Below, in pieces: positions 22,170 to 38,054 of a DNA stretch of 64,000 nt (position 1 is its first letter; each line of letters begins with the position of its first letter). The position numbers and the translations under genes are program-made. Below the pieces are notes generated by a model. It saw only the letters and a list, made by a program, of their open reading frames with translations. It ran no database searches and was not told the origin of the DNA. The DNA comes from Hofstenia miamia (Eukaryota; Xenacoelomorpha; Acoela; Hofsteniidae): NCBI GenBank assembly GCA_900660155.1, contig CABFPE010000006.1, positions 2,486,077-2,550,076 of the forward strand, given 5' to 3'.

Positions 22170-25100
22170 ACAATATAATGAATAATAAAAATTGTTATTC
22201 TATTTGTTATATCAATTTGGGCCTATACCCCTCTGCTCAAATTTATATAATTTTAAATTTTCAATTTTTCACAGTTTTGAGTGTATATATAAAAAAGTTT
22301 GAAAGAATCTGATCCTATATATATTTTGCGAAAATCTAAAAAGCCTAAATATTATAGTTTTGAGGGATGTTATTAATTCTTCATATCAGTGCACAAAGAG
22401 ATAAACATATTAATTTTGAATTTTGTGTTTTATTTTTAATATAAATTGTTCAAATGTATTAAGTACACGGCGAAACAAAAAAAAAAAATGAATATACAAT
22501 ATTTTCCACAATTTACACTTTTTCGTTTTCATAGAAAAAAGAGACATATACAAATAAAATATAAAAAAATCTAATATTTGAATCTAAATAGAAAAATCTT
22601 GTTGGTTTTTATCAAAAATAAGATGCTAAACAAAATATTTATTGTATAAAGAGGTAAGAGAATGCAGGGTGTGTAAATACACGGTATGCGAAATATTGAT
22701 TCTAGTGGTTCAAAAATCTCAAATCTCATATGTCACAGTAAACTCTAAAAGAAACTTTTAACTCTAAAAACGATATTTTGCAACCAACACACACCTCAAA
22801 CACTTGGTTTGAACACATATTTTAAATCTGCCTTGTTATTCGATATATATATATATATAGATAGATAGATATACATATATACTGATTTGAATCAAATCAT
22901 TCAACTTTATCTAAAAGACTAAAATGAGGTTACGAACATTGAAGTTCCAAAGCATCCACGGATAAATTTTCCCAGAGGTTTCTTTGTCATCTAATACGAA
23001 TTTTAGTTCATCATAATTCTAAGAAGATTAGAATATTCTTGCTCTTGATTTTCTATTGTCTATAGTAATTAAAATATTCATTTAGTAATTCTACATGATT
23101 AGAACCTACCATACTTAAAGTAATTTTTTGTCAATTGGTATAAGTTAATCAAGGCAGTAGTTTTGTCCTTGTAAAGGTCTAAAACATCAAAATATAAAAT
23201 TTAAAAGTGCATGATTATAAAAGCATTTCAATCATTGAATGTCAATAACTGTGTCTCTGGCAGGAAATTAACATCGAATTAAATTGTGTTTAGTACATTT
23301 ACATTAGTATTAGCATATTTAAAATGTCATTAAAATATAATTTTGTTTTGCATTAATGCCCTTCCTAAAACCTTAGCAACTCGTTCAATTCATCTAATGT
23401 CATTTCCATCTTTTTTCCAACGTTGCTCGGTGTATTTTATTAAGTGATTGCTGTTATAAATAACCATTTTTGAAAAATTTGGTGATTAAATCCTTCCTTC
23501 TTCTGTAATTTTCTCCACCAATTAAAAGAAATTGCAAAGCAACTTAGCACAAATTGGTGGTCTGTGGTCTTAGCGATGCAAAAATTTGTTGAACGGACAT
23601 TATTTAGCAGTTAACTTAGCGAATGTAGTTCAAATCAAGGAACATAATTCTATTTGGTTTCTAAAGCAGCAATTAAATACATCCTTCCACTCTCCAAAAT
23701 CTCCTATGGCTCTTTCCATTTAAGGTCATTGCAAAGCCGAATACATTTTAAGTGCAACCCTGGCCTAATTCCAATTGTCTATAAACCAATGATGCATGCA
23801 AGAGGACATGATGGACATATATTTTTTAAATTCATTGTAATTTTAATGCAAGAAGTATAGTTTGTTCAAAGTCAATGTATTGCAGTCATTGCATATTCAT
23901 GCAATATATACATTTTTAACACTTTCAGAAATTGGTATACTGTTTCAAATAAATTGTGCGTCACTTATTTAAATTAATGATTCATAAAACAAATTAATAT
24001 GCATTGTTAAAATTGATCGCTTCTCGCATTTGACAATGATTAACATACAAGGAGATTTTCCTAAAAATTTTTGGCAAATAGTACTGTAATTAATTAAACC
24101 ATACTGCTTTTAAAAAAGAAATGAAAATAGCTAATTTTACAATTAAGGTGTTTGAGATTTCGTAAGACCTTTAGAATTTATCATGCAAAATAATACAGGG
24201 CCATCGATTTTTTGTGATCAAAATTATATAGAAATTTGAAAGAAACTCATTGCGATTAAGTCGATTAGGTTGAAAACAAACTACTTAATTATTGTGACTG
24301 TGCGTGTGTGTGAAAAGCAAACTAATTTTTTAATTGTTTATTCTTAGATCAAATTTGCATGTAAATTCGATTTGTGGTTTCATTTTCCAGTTTACCTGGT
24401 CGATTAATTTGAGTGAAAACACAAAAATATAGTCGATAAATCGATCGCCTCCACACACTTATTTCAAAACATATCGCAGACATGTCAAGTAATACACTTG
24501 CATCTATCGGTCTAGTGTCCACATTTCTCAATCAAATCACGTATCAGAATAATGTAGACTTGCAAGAAGACATCATGAACGTAACTGATTACCATTTTTA
24601 CTCCGATTATTCATTTAAGAGGGGGGCTACCTCACTGAACTACAAGAACTATGTATCTAAAAATGGGACATTGGGATAGTTATTTGCCTAAGAAATAATA
24701 TTGAAAATTACTAAGTTTTAAACATATTGTTATGTTCACTAATGTTTATCAATTTTTTTCGCGAATCATCTTCGAATTAGCAAACATATTGTGTGACTAT
24801 TAAAATTTGCAGCTTGAGTTTTCCCAACCTCCATTAATTATCAATTTTAGCTACATATTTTATTCTAAACTCTATATGCATTTATTATTTCCTTAAAACA
24901 AATCATTCCCAATTATTAACAGAAGTGTCGTTGAAACACTAAACGGCTTAGTTGCTGAAGAGATAACATACATTTAGTAATACTTTAAAAGTAGGGATTA
25001 GAAAAATTGAAAAATTGAGACAGGCGTTATAAAAGATGTATCAACACGCTTCTTTCATGGATTGTTTCCCAAATATAAGACGATCTAATATTTTCTAGAT

Positions 25101-26064
25101 TAAACAAATTTACTAGTGGTATTTTCTTCTATTCAACGGAAGCAAGAAACCATCTCTACCAAATATTTGAGCTCATAAATTGAGAGAACCCTTAATCGTA
25201 ATTTTGCACCAAATATATGGAGATTTTTGAAAAAATCAAAAAAATATTTCAAAATGTTGTTTATCGTTTTGGAAAAAATACAAAGTTATTACAATAATCA
25301 GTTTTTCATTTTTCTTTGGTTAAAAATTCCAAAATTCGATGAATATCTTTCTAATTTATAATTAACTTTATTCATGTACAAACCATTTTTCTTTCATTCA
25401 CAAAGCAATGCTTTGCTTTGTATGGCGCATTTCAGTTTTAATAATTGGAAATATATTTTCAGTAAACATTGAGTGTCTACAATTATACATTTATTTAATT
25501 TAAACATGTTCAAATCAAAGTAAATTTAAGTAGGATAGTTAGACACCAAACACGAGTAGGCGTCGAAATTCCTATTTCAAAAATTCGGTATTTTATTTTA
25601 AGTTTTTAATTAGATGTTTGGCGCGCATAAATTTGTTTTATTATAGACGCTTAGCATAATATTGCCATTGCAAGATTTTTAACTAGATGATTTCCTTTGA
25701 AATATGATAAGCAATTCAAATTCTAATTTTAACTGAAGTTAGCTTTATAATTCGTTCTTAGCACTGTAAATAGTGCTCCCATATTAACATTAGTTACTAA
25801 AACACAATTCTAAGGATGCTAAATCAATTTTTTTAGTTGTGTTATTGATGTTAATCAGGAATATTTGACTCAATTAAGGCGTCGTAGTCCTATATAAAAT
25901 TATAATTTATAAATAGTAACAAGTTGCTGTAATGATTTTAGAAACGTTAGCTAATCAAATTAATTGCAAAATTCCAATTGGATCCAGTTGTTTCGATTTG
26001 CTAAATGAACATCCAAAAATATTTTTCAGAAGAAAACAGACTTCAGTGAAATTCGGAGAATATA
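22167..26064. other. AT-rich stretch, nothing firm recognised
   Basis: Contains a compound TA/GATA tract at 22842-22880 and a 65-codon ORF at 24482-24679 that has somewhat gene-like composition but no recognisable family, splice partner or signal sequence. Confidence 0.5.
22842..22880. repeat. Compound (TA)n(GATA)n microsatellite
   Basis: TA units followed by GATA units and a further TA stretch. Confidence 0.9.
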
Positions 26065-26140
<76 letters not shown>

Positions 26141-26171
26141 AATCTATCTATCTATCTATCTATCTATCTAT
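26065..26171. repeat. (TCTA)n tetranucleotide microsatellite
   Basis: About 27 TCTA units with one interruption (TCAA near 26140), followed by a TA tract at 26178-26203. It produces a spurious SIYLSIYL-type ORF. Confidence 0.95.
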
Positions 26172-26203
26172 TTTTTCATATATATGTATATATATATATA
26201 TAT

Positions 26204-29200
26204 TCAATTATATAATGAATTAAAGAGATTTAAGATTTTACCAATTTTCATCGAATTTACACTTTTGGAATTAATATTTTTAAATAAACTACTAAATAAT
26301 AAATGCAACATTGATCCATAAAATTGCTTAAAATGATTCAGGAATATTATGTAAATACAAGCAATTCGGATTTTCAGCTTAGTTCAAAATTTTATCATTA
26401 AGAAATAATTATCGTCATAAAACTACATTCAAAGAGTAAAAAATTGTGCAGCAATAATCCCTGTCAGTTCTGTACGCAAATGAAATTGAACAACAAAGAG
26501 TGTTTGCCTGAGCAACACAGAACTTCATATTTAACCAAATTTAATAATAGCTGTCACGTTTGAGTCCTGCTTTGACTTAGTAAATCTAGTGAATTAGTAA
26601 GAGTTAATGTGTCTGATGAAATTTCTAAGTGTTCTGCAGAATTTATCCAAAAACTATACATTTTTCTATATTCTATGCTATTAACTAAACAGGCAACTCA
26701 GCATTTAATTGACAACTAGCTCAATTAAATACCTCCATGTCTCAGACGAGACGCTTTCTAGTCTTGCTTAATATCACTTCATTGTAGTATTTAAGTCATC
26801 CAAAAACCATTCAATTTAAGTAAAAATATTCTTATAAACAAATGTAAAACATTGCTTTTGTGTAAATATTGTTGTAACAAGGATGTTATCGAATTTATCA
26901 GCAAGAACATAATAGATAAAATAGAACATACATTTAGAATTTTGTCAAGATTATGTGTGAGTCACATATCCAGATTTGATATGTAAGAATTAATCTTTAC
27001 TCTAATTAAAAATACACTTATCAAGGCCAAATTTCGTAATTATGCAAATTTGTGTTAACACAGTTCCAACAAAATCTGACCTATAAAAAACATGTTAACA
27101 AAGGATGAAGTTTCTAAATTCATTGCTGATCTAAATATTCTATTTTAATCTACATTTAATGAAATTAACCATAACATTGAACTTATTCAAATTTGAGATA
27201 AATTTGTAATTAATAAAACTTAATATGATGCAATTTGATTTCATATCATGTGCTTTAGAAAATTTATTTAGACAATGAATATGCTTTATTCACTTTTTAA
27301 ATCGGTAGAATCTCTTCGTTATTATTGATTTATTCTCACCTGTAGCTCCAATTTGTAGAATAATATGACTTATAAAATATATTTTATTGATATTAATTTA
27401 GAATTTGTGGTGATTGGCTAGATTTAAAACAGTTACTCTAAGGAAAATCTATAATCAATGTAATGCAAGAGTAATAAAGCAATGCCTCAAGAATCTGGAC
27501 TACGCATATATCAATTGATTTACAATTTAGGTGAAGAGTAATTTGTATTAATTTACTTACTCATATAGGTAACTTTTAAAAGCAACAGATTTGAGTTTAA
27601 TTTAGTAACACATAGAGAAATTTTTTTTACTAAAATTATAATGATGTGCAATTTTTCACAGTTTCATTTCACAATAATCTCACGAATAGGAAATTGTGTA
27701 TAAAATTCAAACGGGTATAATAGAAAAATAATGTGCAGTAATTATCATATATAGCTGAACAGTCTTTTGTATACTGCATTGGCAATTGTATAATAAAAGA
27801 CTACTTCATGTTTTAAGACTTGGTAGTATATTTAATGGAAAAACATCTATTTTAAATAAATAGATTTTTTAAGTGATCAGATATATGAACAATTTTAAGA
27901 GTTTGTAATTGGGGAAAATTTTAATATGAATGCTAGCATATACAGAGTTACCTTTTCTCTAAATTTAAAAAATTCCACTTCAAATTGTTCATAGCAGATG
28001 GTTGGGAAACTTTATCAGCATTTTACAATAATTTACTCCAGATAGAAACAAAGAAGCCGATACTAATTTATTTGCTATATATCTATATCCCATAATTTGC
28101 TGTAGTTCAACTGGTTAGCATCCAAAATTTTTCATACATCAGAAATTTTAATTGCTAAATCTACTGGGGTATCCGATTTTAAATTAAGATTGTAAATTTT
28201 ATTTTTGTGAAGTTAAATGCTTCTCATTGTTGGGTCGGGTCAGATTAAAAAAATCTCAAAAAGTATATTCACGGGAAGTTCCAAAAATATTAATATTGCT
28301 TATCAAAATAATCGAAGAATTAAAATAGAATTATCGCTCTTCTTTGGTTCAGCATTTTTGGTGTATTCAAAAAGAGCACTGGCTTGTGCAAGAACAATCG
28401 TTACGAATTCTATGATGTCTTTCTCGAAATATTATTATTCTATGATCAGGAATTGCTATATTATTCTTAAAACTTCAAGTATTAGAAATAACATTGTATA
28501 TTTCAAATACTCACATAGTCTTTGTCTTCGATTTTATAAAACTAACTTTTATTCTTTTAGATTCTGAAAAAGGAATTCTTTTATGACCAACATGATGTCA
28601 TAAAATATGCAAATCATTAACTTTAATTGTCAATATCAAAAAAACACTCTTTGCCATTAGGAATAAATTCAAATGTCATGAAGTTTACAGGATTTAGAGT
28701 CAATTTAATTTGAACCTATGTCTTATGGTCAAATTATTAAAGTTATGGAATGCAAATACTGGTTACGATAATAAATGTTTAATATTTATGGTGCATTTTA
28801 CTGCCCTGTCGGCACATTTCCAAGCCACTGACATGCTATTCATCTACGAACATTCTACAGTACTTTTTCATGCACGATTTCTTTGTCTATATTAATTATT
28901 AGCCGTTCAGTGTTGATATTTTTAAATAATCCATATTATACCTAAAATTTGTTACAATCGCATAGGGTTGCTAAGACATCTTGCAGGTATTAGTATGCAG
29001 TATTAAAAGCACACAGCTAAAATTTTGTTTCAACAGGTCTACAAAATAACAAATATTTAGACAGATTTAATATTACCTTTATTAAAATAATGATTAAAAG
29101 ATTATTTATATACAGAAGAACAAACTTGTGTGCTATTTTATTATTAGATAGACATAGCATTTAAAATTGAACAGTTTATTACATTATGTAATTTAAAATT

Positions 29201-32200
29201 GCTATTCCTTGGATATTTATTACTTGAAAACATAAAAATATACTTACATGTGCTATGCAATACAAAATATAAGTTCATTGTAAGAAGACATTTGATCTTA
29301 CTTCTATGCTGTGGACAGAAATTCTTAATAACTTAGCATAAACAAGATGATAGTAATTGTAAAATTCGTATTGCAAGAAAAACATTTTTCTGATTTTTTG
29401 TTTACATTTCATTTTCGAAGGAGTACGTACCCTGAGTGCCGCACCATAGTTTCTGCAATATAACTTTCAGAGAAGTTTTTTTGAAGCACTGATGCAACAT
29501 CTTATATTCTAGTCATTGTAATACCTAAGTAGATTGTACACATAATATCTGAATAGAAAGTTATATACTTTAGAGTACTTACAAACTTTTTGTTTTGGTA
29601 AATTAAAAAATGAACTTAAGAATTTGCAATTCTGAAAAATTTTTTTTAGAAAAATAGTCCTTGTTTACTCATATTTTTAATTGTTTAAAATGAAGAACTA
29701 AATTATAAGAGATTGAATAGTTAATGGCTTATGATTTTCTTAATTTTACTTAATTGACATTGTATGTAATGATATTTGCAAGGACTTCTTTTCTCAATGG
29801 TTTCCGCAAAAATCAAGGCATATGAAAAAATTAGTGGAACACTATTTAGATGAAATCATCAATCATATTCGCCTGATTTGGCAATTTTATAAAGGAAGAA
29901 GTAAAAAAATAACCGTAGACAATTAAAAATTTTTAGGTAAAATTAAATGTATGACTAGTTGCTGTCTTCAATTTATAATATTCACAAACGACATGAATAA
30001 ATTACTTTTCTTATCAACCAATTATAAGATAATAGAGGTATTACCTCATGATTTCTGGTTAAAATTTCTGATATTTGCTAGAGATAAAGACAACTGCATT
30101 GGATGAATATTGGGTGTGAATTTAATTTCAAAACTTTAGACAACATATTAAAATTTTATGATATATTGATAGCTTTATTCTTTTCTTTAATTATAATATA
30201 CATATGACACTGTTTTAAGGAGATAGAAATTTTTTGCAATAAACGGTGTTATTTGAATACTGTATTTCAAAATAATACAATTCTAAAATACCGAATGATT
30301 ATAGGTAAATCATTATTTTTGTAAAACACAAATTTTGAAGGATTATAGTTACTCAACAACCACTGAACTAAATTTTACAATTGATGCAATATTCGTGAAT
30401 ACTAATGCGCATATTTGCAGTAAACCTTAACAAGACATGTTTTCAAGAAATTAAATTAGAAATAATATTTATATAACTAAATGGCTAAGACTAGAGCACG
30501 AATATTAAAAATTAGAAAAACTAATGTAGGAAGTAATCTGCAACAATCAGATCCTACGCATTTTTACTTCTCAGATGCAAAAAGTCTAATGCATAATTGA
30601 TTTTTCAAAGCAATGGTCAAGCCAACTTGCATAAAAAAAGATAGTTTTGACATAATAATGAACGAAAGCGCTCACATTACTTATGAATTTGCTGTGTTTC
30701 GTTTCATTTCTAGATTACAGTAAATATATTTACACAGTCTTGAATAATTTTTTGACACTATTCACCTAATTTTGCAGTATGTATATATATATATATATAT
30801 ACCAAAAATCCATAAGATTACCACATACTCACATACGTATATCTACAAACTAATGTGCTACAAAAATAGCTAAAATTAAATATTAAAAATGTACACATTA
30901 ACAAAAAGCTTATAAATTTGGATACAGCTTCAAAATTTCAACAGGAATATATATATTTTTTAATATTCCAAGTTTTTGGGTCTATGAGTAGATTCCCTAA
31001 GCAGGTTTTATGCACTATTCTATTAAGCGCCTTACACATTTCAATTTGTAAATTATCTAAAATATTTACACAAATAGTGTTGCACGCTCAAATTACCATG
31101 TTTGCCCTGCCTCTAGTTAATAATATTTTCGCAGCATAACTAAAGATTGATTTTTTAATAATGAGATCATACTAATAACTAAACGAATTCTTCAATAGAT
31201 TAAAATTGGTCACTTTAGACAGAATTATGGTTTGAAAAAGAATTACACATTACACTTGTCGCTTAATCAGATGTTGATAACAGAACCCATATTTTAAACT
31301 AAATGTTTAGTTAAATGTATATTAAAAACTTTGAATTTAGGAAAAATTAAATGTTGGTACTAAGATAATAATTACATTTCTACTCATAAATTTTTCACCG
31401 TATTACTATTGAGAAAGATTTCTTAGTAATTCAGATATTAAAAGTCAAATATGTTTATCCCATAAGTATGTTATGTCTTCGAAAATAAAGGTTTTGCATG
31501 CATCAGAGTTTATAAGAGGTTCGGTTTAGTTTGTATTTGGTGGTAATATTTGATTTACAGATGTCCTAAAACGGTTCGAAATTTTTGTAATGATTGAATT
31601 ACGTCATTGATATAAATAAAAATTCGTCAATGCTATGTCGAGGTTTACAAAATTCTCCTAATTTCCTGATTATGGTCAAGAAAAGAAGGGCAAAGCAAGG
31701 GTCTTAACTAGCAAAAATAATTTTTGAAAATAAGCTTTGATTTTTGGTCAGATTTTTGGTTTGAAACCATTTAAGTAATTAGTTTTAAGCAGTTTCGTTC
31801 GGTTCGGTTTTATTTTGAAGGGTTTCGGTTCTGCTCAGTTTTTGAAAATTCAAAGCGTTTGCAACTTTAGTATACATTCGATATCATTTCCCAATCACAT
31901 AATTGTGACGAAACCCTGTTTTAGATTTTAAAAATTTTGATCACCAACAATGGCTTGGGGATAACTCAAGACGATTATCTAAATTGTAGTTGTCTTATCA
32001 TATTAGGAAAAAACGCAAATGAGTCGGAAGTTTCTCTGATAAAGTATATGAGTAGTTTTTATGCTGTTGTTACTGTTTTAATGCAATTGTAATCAGTGCG
32101 CTTTGTAGCTACCTAATCACCCCTATAATTATTTCAATATATGCATAGTAAATTAACTAAACAGCAAGCATTAGTTTTTGTTTAGCTATACGTCAACGAT

Positions 32201-35200
32201 TAGACATTAACAGCTGAAGAAATATTAAGTTTAGGATAAATTTTTAAAGCACAATAACAGGGGAATTTGATTGAATGCAAAGTAGAGATCTGAGGACCAG
32301 TTATATTTGGTCTCGTTTCCGAAACATTTTCTTTGAACCCGCTTCCGTTCAGTCCGGTAGTAACTAGCGTCCAGTTAGAAATTGTTTAATTGATAACGAA
32401 AACAAAACTAAATATGACAAAATGCATATGAAGTGCATTACTGTTTAAAATACTAGGGTGAAAATTTTGATATTATGCACATCCCAATAAACATTTTTGC
32501 TTGTAGCAAGTTGAATTTTGCTTGAATTTGCAATAAACACGCTACATGTTTTATTTATCACCAAAATTCAACTAAATTTAATTAGAATTCAACAACAGCT
32601 CAAGAAGGAAAATATGTGTGTGCTAAAACTTCTTTTGTTTGTGGAAAGTATATGAAAACTGAAAAAATTATTTTACTTTACGGCAATTTGTTCAAAAAGC
32701 AAAAACTTCAAATTATAAATTATTTTAATATCATATATTCAAAGGAATATAACAATAATTAATGCAAAATTTCAGCCTTAACTTAAAATTGATGGAAAAT
32801 TAGGCAAATTACCTTTTACTTCTTAGTCTTTTATTTTTCATCAAGTGAATTATTTCAAATTATTTTCAAAATCCAAACTTTTAATTTAAATTATTATCTG
32901 CACAAATTATTACCAAGTTGTTAATGAATTCTAAGGCAATTGAACATGCTTCATGAAAATTACATCTCTGGTAATGTAATGGAATACCAATTCTAGGTGT
33001 TCTAACCTAATAGTTCATATTTCTCGAACACACATTTTGCATTGTGTGAATATATATTTGCTGTATTTATTGTTGTATGCATCTGTGCCAAACAGTTTGT
33101 CTAAAGTATTCTATTATAATTGTATAGGTTTGTGGTGTTATAATTCATTGTTGTTTAAGAGATTAGCCAATGATAAACTTTTATAGACTTTCAAAAGACA
33201 CATTGAATTTCTGAGTAATAAATGAAGTTGCAAATTCAACGTTCTTGCAATGTTGCTGTAACAGTAATGAACACGTCCAAGAAACCAGTTTGTTCCAAAT
33301 TCATTTGTATTTGAATGTATTAATTCCAGTAGCTGAACACAATAGCCTAAACGCATTAAAAATTTAAAGCAAAATCTCTCGGTAGATGTGGACGGAGAGA
33401 AACATTTAACATGGGTGCCATTCCAGACATACAATATTTTTAACTTTAGGAAAAGTTAGGTGAAAATTAATAAACAGCATTTTGTGATTGTGTTCTGTTT
33501 TGCATTTTAATTACAAAAATTGCTTCCATTTTGTTAATAAATCAAGTAATAATATGTATTCTTTTTTGTAATTATCTTACTTGTAAACAAATTTTAATAT
33601 ATATCTTAATAATTGCAAGTTAATCTGACGGGTTCTGCACTTGCATGGTTCGCATTTCTTTGAAGAAGCATTCATCACATTTTTAGCTATCAGAAGCTTT
33701 TGTAGTGTAAAATAATCTCTATGCTTTTAATTTATTGGCTTCCCTTTTAAATTCGTTGTTAATTTTGTTAATGACGCGGGGTGTGTACTAAACGCGAAGA
33801 CAATTAAACAATAACGCTCGGCTGGTATTCTTGAGTAAAGAACACATATTTAAATAACCATCGATAAAAAATATTCTCTAGAAATGAAAGCTAAACAATG
33901 GATTTTATGATATTCTTAATAAGAGAGATAGATTATGTCTCCCAAATTCTATAATGGTAAATTTAGCCACTTAAGATCCTTTGACAGTTACATTTTATAC
34001 ACAATTACAAGCTATTACCCACATTAACGGCTTACTTAGAAAACAAAGATGACAATAATTGAATTAATGATCCCATCAAGTGAATACTTCAAAGAATTTT
34101 CCGACCAAATATAGGAAATTGATTTCATTAAATTGATAATGTTTTAAAATAAATATGACTATCGCAAAAAAACGCTGTTAGTAATTTTGATAATTCGAAC
34201 AGGACTTAGTCTAATTATAATCCTGTGCTTTTGCATTTTTAGGTGATGCATAAAATAGTCCATTTATTATTTTAACTTTTGTCGTTAAGACATACTTGAT
34301 AAATTGGCAAAAAACAGTAAAGTATTTACAGAGATTAACTTAAAAGTGTAAATTTCATAATTGTGAAGGAATTAAAATATCATGTTGATGATATAATTGG
34401 ATGATGTACTTTTCATTCTTCACCACTATTGTTACTATAATATAATTCACTGAGCATAATTACTAAAATATAATACAATAATGACTTAAATTAGTAAAAT
34501 TTTGCAATTACCAGGTAAATTATAACTTAAATTAAAGCTGTAATAAGACAAATTACTAGCAGTTATGTAAAGTTTAGTTAATATCAATGAAACATAAGGA
34601 TCTAAATTGAAGTAACTCCCTTTCGTCAAAAAACCACTAACAATCAGAATCAAATGACCATTTGATTTGAAAGGTTTATTCACTACACAATTTTCATTAG
34701 AGAATATTTTTATGCAAAATAAGATCAGGAAAATTTGTGTTTTCTTTAATGAATATTTAATGTAGGCGGTGAAATGCATCAAGCGCTATTTTTAAGCATA
34801 GTTTATAATTTAAAAAAATTAAATAGTTTATCTCAAGAATTTGAACTTTCCACAACAGGAATATAATCTACAAATTAATAAACCAATAACAAGAATATGC
34901 GGTAATCCCAGTCAATTAGACGTTAGCATCTAATAAGATTGAATTCAATTTTAGATAGCGTTTACTATATGCATATAATGTCAACAGCTTCTAAATACTA
35001 GATTTCGCATTAAAATAATATATATCTTCTTCACCTTACAAGCAATTCTATTATGTACAAAGTCTAAATTTCAAAACTATCCAGCGTGTTAATTAACTAA
35101 AAATTTTGTGGAATGTTATGTTGTAAATATCTTCAGACTCCAATCTCTGTAATAAATTAGGATGTCAATTCCCAGACGATATAACCTGGAAAGTGTTGAC

Positions 35201-37190
35201 ATTTGAATTTGACAAATGTGATGAATTTTCTAGCCTCCAATGAATGCCTTATTCCAATGGTTTAATTAGCTTTCTGAAAAACATTTCACACATAATTATA
35301 TGTCTCCATTGTTTTCACATCTTAATGAATTATTCCGCATAATTGACATCGTTAAATGCACTGTTTTTGCCCCAAGCACTCTTTTTGCCATCTAATCACT
35401 TAAATTTCCCAATTGAAGTGCGAATGAAAACAAATACGATAAATTAATCGAAAGCTAATTTTCAGAAATGTGTTTTAATATAATTTCGTTTATTAAATAT
35501 TCATTGCTATCGTCATAAAGAGAAAGCTCACAATTTATTGCAGGTGTACATGTGAAAGTGACAAAACCAAGGTTATTACCCAACTGTAACATTGAATTTT
35601 CTTAGTTCATTTCGAACATGAATTATGTTAATTTTTTAAGCAATTTTATTAAATAGAATTCTTATTTTTTATTTAGTGTTATTAAATACATTTCTAGATT
35701 ATTTCAATTTCACTTTGTTGTTCTTATGAAAAATCAATTGAATCACAAAAAATCTGATAATGGTATAGTCCATGTCTCCGTTAAAGTATAAACTGAATGC
35801 AAAATATGTTATTATAAGATTTTTTAGCAAATCATTGATGAATCAGTAATGCGCGGCAACAGGTTTCAACAGTCTTTGTACAAAGTCCTATGCTTCCAGC
35901 TAAACAAAAAATGCGTTTCTTCAAATTTGCTTTTCTGAGATGAGTGTTTATGAATAAATTGGGTAATTCTCGTTATTCTAAAAAAATAATTAAGTCCAAA
36001 TGTTTTCTCTCGATCAAACATGTTTTAAACGAAACCTGATACAATTTTATATCACACTAGATTATCCCAGTCTGGTTGAACGTAGCTCTCATTTGATCCC
36101 TAAATTTCACATATGCATATGAGCGTAAGAGGCAGCAATGCTCCTGCTTACATATCCATAAATAATATAAAATTTTCAATTTGGCATGCCATTGAACTTC
36201 ATGTAATCTTGGGCGGGGTTCAAGCATTGAATTAAAATATGTTAAATGAATTTCACATTCATTTTAGAATTATGAAGAAGCATGCTTTTCCCATTGAATT
36301 TTGAATAGTCAACATTTTTTTGAGTAAGACATGTTCCTCATCATACAGAGGAATATAGTTTTTCATATTCTGGAAAAGTATTTCCTTTTACATTTTACTT
36401 GACTCATATTGATCTTGATCAATTAAGTTGAGAGGAAATAGCAGTATTTTCAATTTTTTAGTCCATTTTTGTTATAATTATAGCACAAGAACAGCAATAA
36501 TCAATGTTATATCAATAAACAATGATATTTCTTTTCCACTGTTTCAGTCAAGTTTAAAAATTTATGCTATGTGTGTAAAAGACCTTTTTTAAAGCCAAAG
36601 TTACATTTGAAATGATTAAGATAAATTGGTTTAGAAATTTCGGTGTGTTTGCATAAATGTGTTCCTACTGCATGCATAGGTAACAGCTTTGATCTTCCAT
36701 AGGTTAAACTAGAAATGAAATAAATTACATATTAAAATCTTATCAGAACAAATTTAAGTATTGTAATACTAATTTGATTTCAATTAATGTATATATTATG
36801 GGTGCCACACATTTTATGTAGCACTGCGTATGTTTATTATTACATTCATGTTCACAACTTGAGACTGCTGTGACTGAGGGCCTACTAAATACAGGGCCAT
36901 ATACTTTACATCACAATACGTCTAGTTTCTAAAGAGGCCATTGTGGGAATGATATTTTTACTGTTTATTAATTCACATCAAATCTATTAATCATGTTATG
37001 GGTAAATTTTGCAAAATATTTAAATATAAACAGTGTTACTTATAACAGTCTGTAGTATGTAAACTTGCATTATTTCGCAAAACCTTGTCCACCGCATTTC
37101 ATACATCTAACCTAACATTTGTTGTGCGTAAAGTACACAAATGATTCTCTTAAATAATTTTCTGTAGCGTATACTTGCTCTTACCAATTC
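26204..37190. other. Long AT-rich region, nothing recognised
   Basis: Eleven kilobases without a feature I can support. A TA tract lies at 30781-30801. Isolated ORFs at 28217-28567 and on the minus strand at 33138-33434 have no family match, signal sequence or splice partner that I can see. Confidence 0.5.
30781..30801. repeat. (TA)n microsatellite
   Basis: About ten TA units. Confidence 0.85.
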
Positions 37191-37199
37191 AATATGCGA

Positions 37200-38045
37200 A
37201 TATTTTCCATTAGTCGACCTTAGAATCCCAAGGTTTCTCTGTCTCTCCCCATACTTGCCCATCTAATCATTCTTTGGTACTGCTAATTCAATCACTGTTT
37301 CTCTTTATCTACAACTATTATACTTGACCTCTTTACTTCATTCATCCTGCTTGTTTGTTTGCTAAAATCCCATGGTATCCTAACCTTCTCATTCTATATG
37401 AGTCTCTGTGCTATGTGCCCAACCTTGTCTTCTATGAGCTTATATTATTCTGTACCAACTTCTCCCATCATACAGTCAGATGCTCTATTATTTGAAATTC
37501 CTTCATAAATAGTCTGCACTTGTCACAACCCAAGATTTTATGCACACGTGCTGCTTCACTCAGTTTGTAATAACTGCTTGTCTCGTATTTTTTCATTATA
37601 AGTGCTTCTGTTTCTCTATTCATTTGTGCTTACAGTTGTTGCTATCTTCTCTGCTGCAGTTTTCTGTAATAATCACAAGTGATCTTTTAAGTTGTTTATT
37701 ACACTCTCCAATAATTTTAACGCATCTGCTTTTACAGTTTCCTAATACTTAATTATCCTTTGCCACCTTTCTCCCTTGACATGAACAATCTATCCTGGCT
37801 TCCCAATCGAATTCCCTCACTTCATTCTTATTCTACCTAAGAATTCATTTCTAGTATCTCAACACTGGCATAGCTAACGTAATTAATCTGACTTCTATAG
37901 TACCTGCATTTTTCTCAATTTGTATACTTTCCATGACCTTGTGTTCACCTTCACATGAGGCGTTCTACCTCCTCCCACTAAGTATTTGAGCTCCCCGCTT
38001 ATTCTTCTCCCTCTGTACACTTGTCTCTGATCAGTGTCACTGTTG
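37200..38045 (-). mobile_element. R4/Dong-like LINE, old decayed copy
   Basis: Minus-strand remnant that aligns by eye with the copies at 43196-44898 and 10068-11069. From its 5' side it starts in the region after the YMDD box, passes the thumb segment, a recognisable remnant of the zinc-finger region (about 37490-37560) and ends in the RLE domain, where SIIVVDKEKQ and a VIELAVPKND-like strand can be read near 37225-37330. Many stops and frame changes are present. The 5' truncation point lies at a TTA array (38055-38106 on the plus strand), as in the other copies. Confidence 0.75.
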
Positions 38046-38054
38046 TAAGCTACA

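Noticed and set aside
24482-24679. 65-codon ORF with fairly gene-like composition
   Set aside because: No signal peptide, family motif, splice partner or poly(A) signal; an ORF of this length is expected by chance in 64 kb.
28217-28567. 116-codon plus-strand ORF
   Set aside because: No motif or neighbour supports it; AT-rich chance ORF is more likely.
33138-33434. 98-codon minus-strand ORF
   Set aside because: No recognisable family, no flanking gene structure; composition like the surrounding AT-rich DNA.
35160-36240. Conserved-noncoding-like stretches with TAATTA and CATATG motifs
   Set aside because: Such motifs are expected often in AT-rich DNA and conservation cannot be judged from one sequence.
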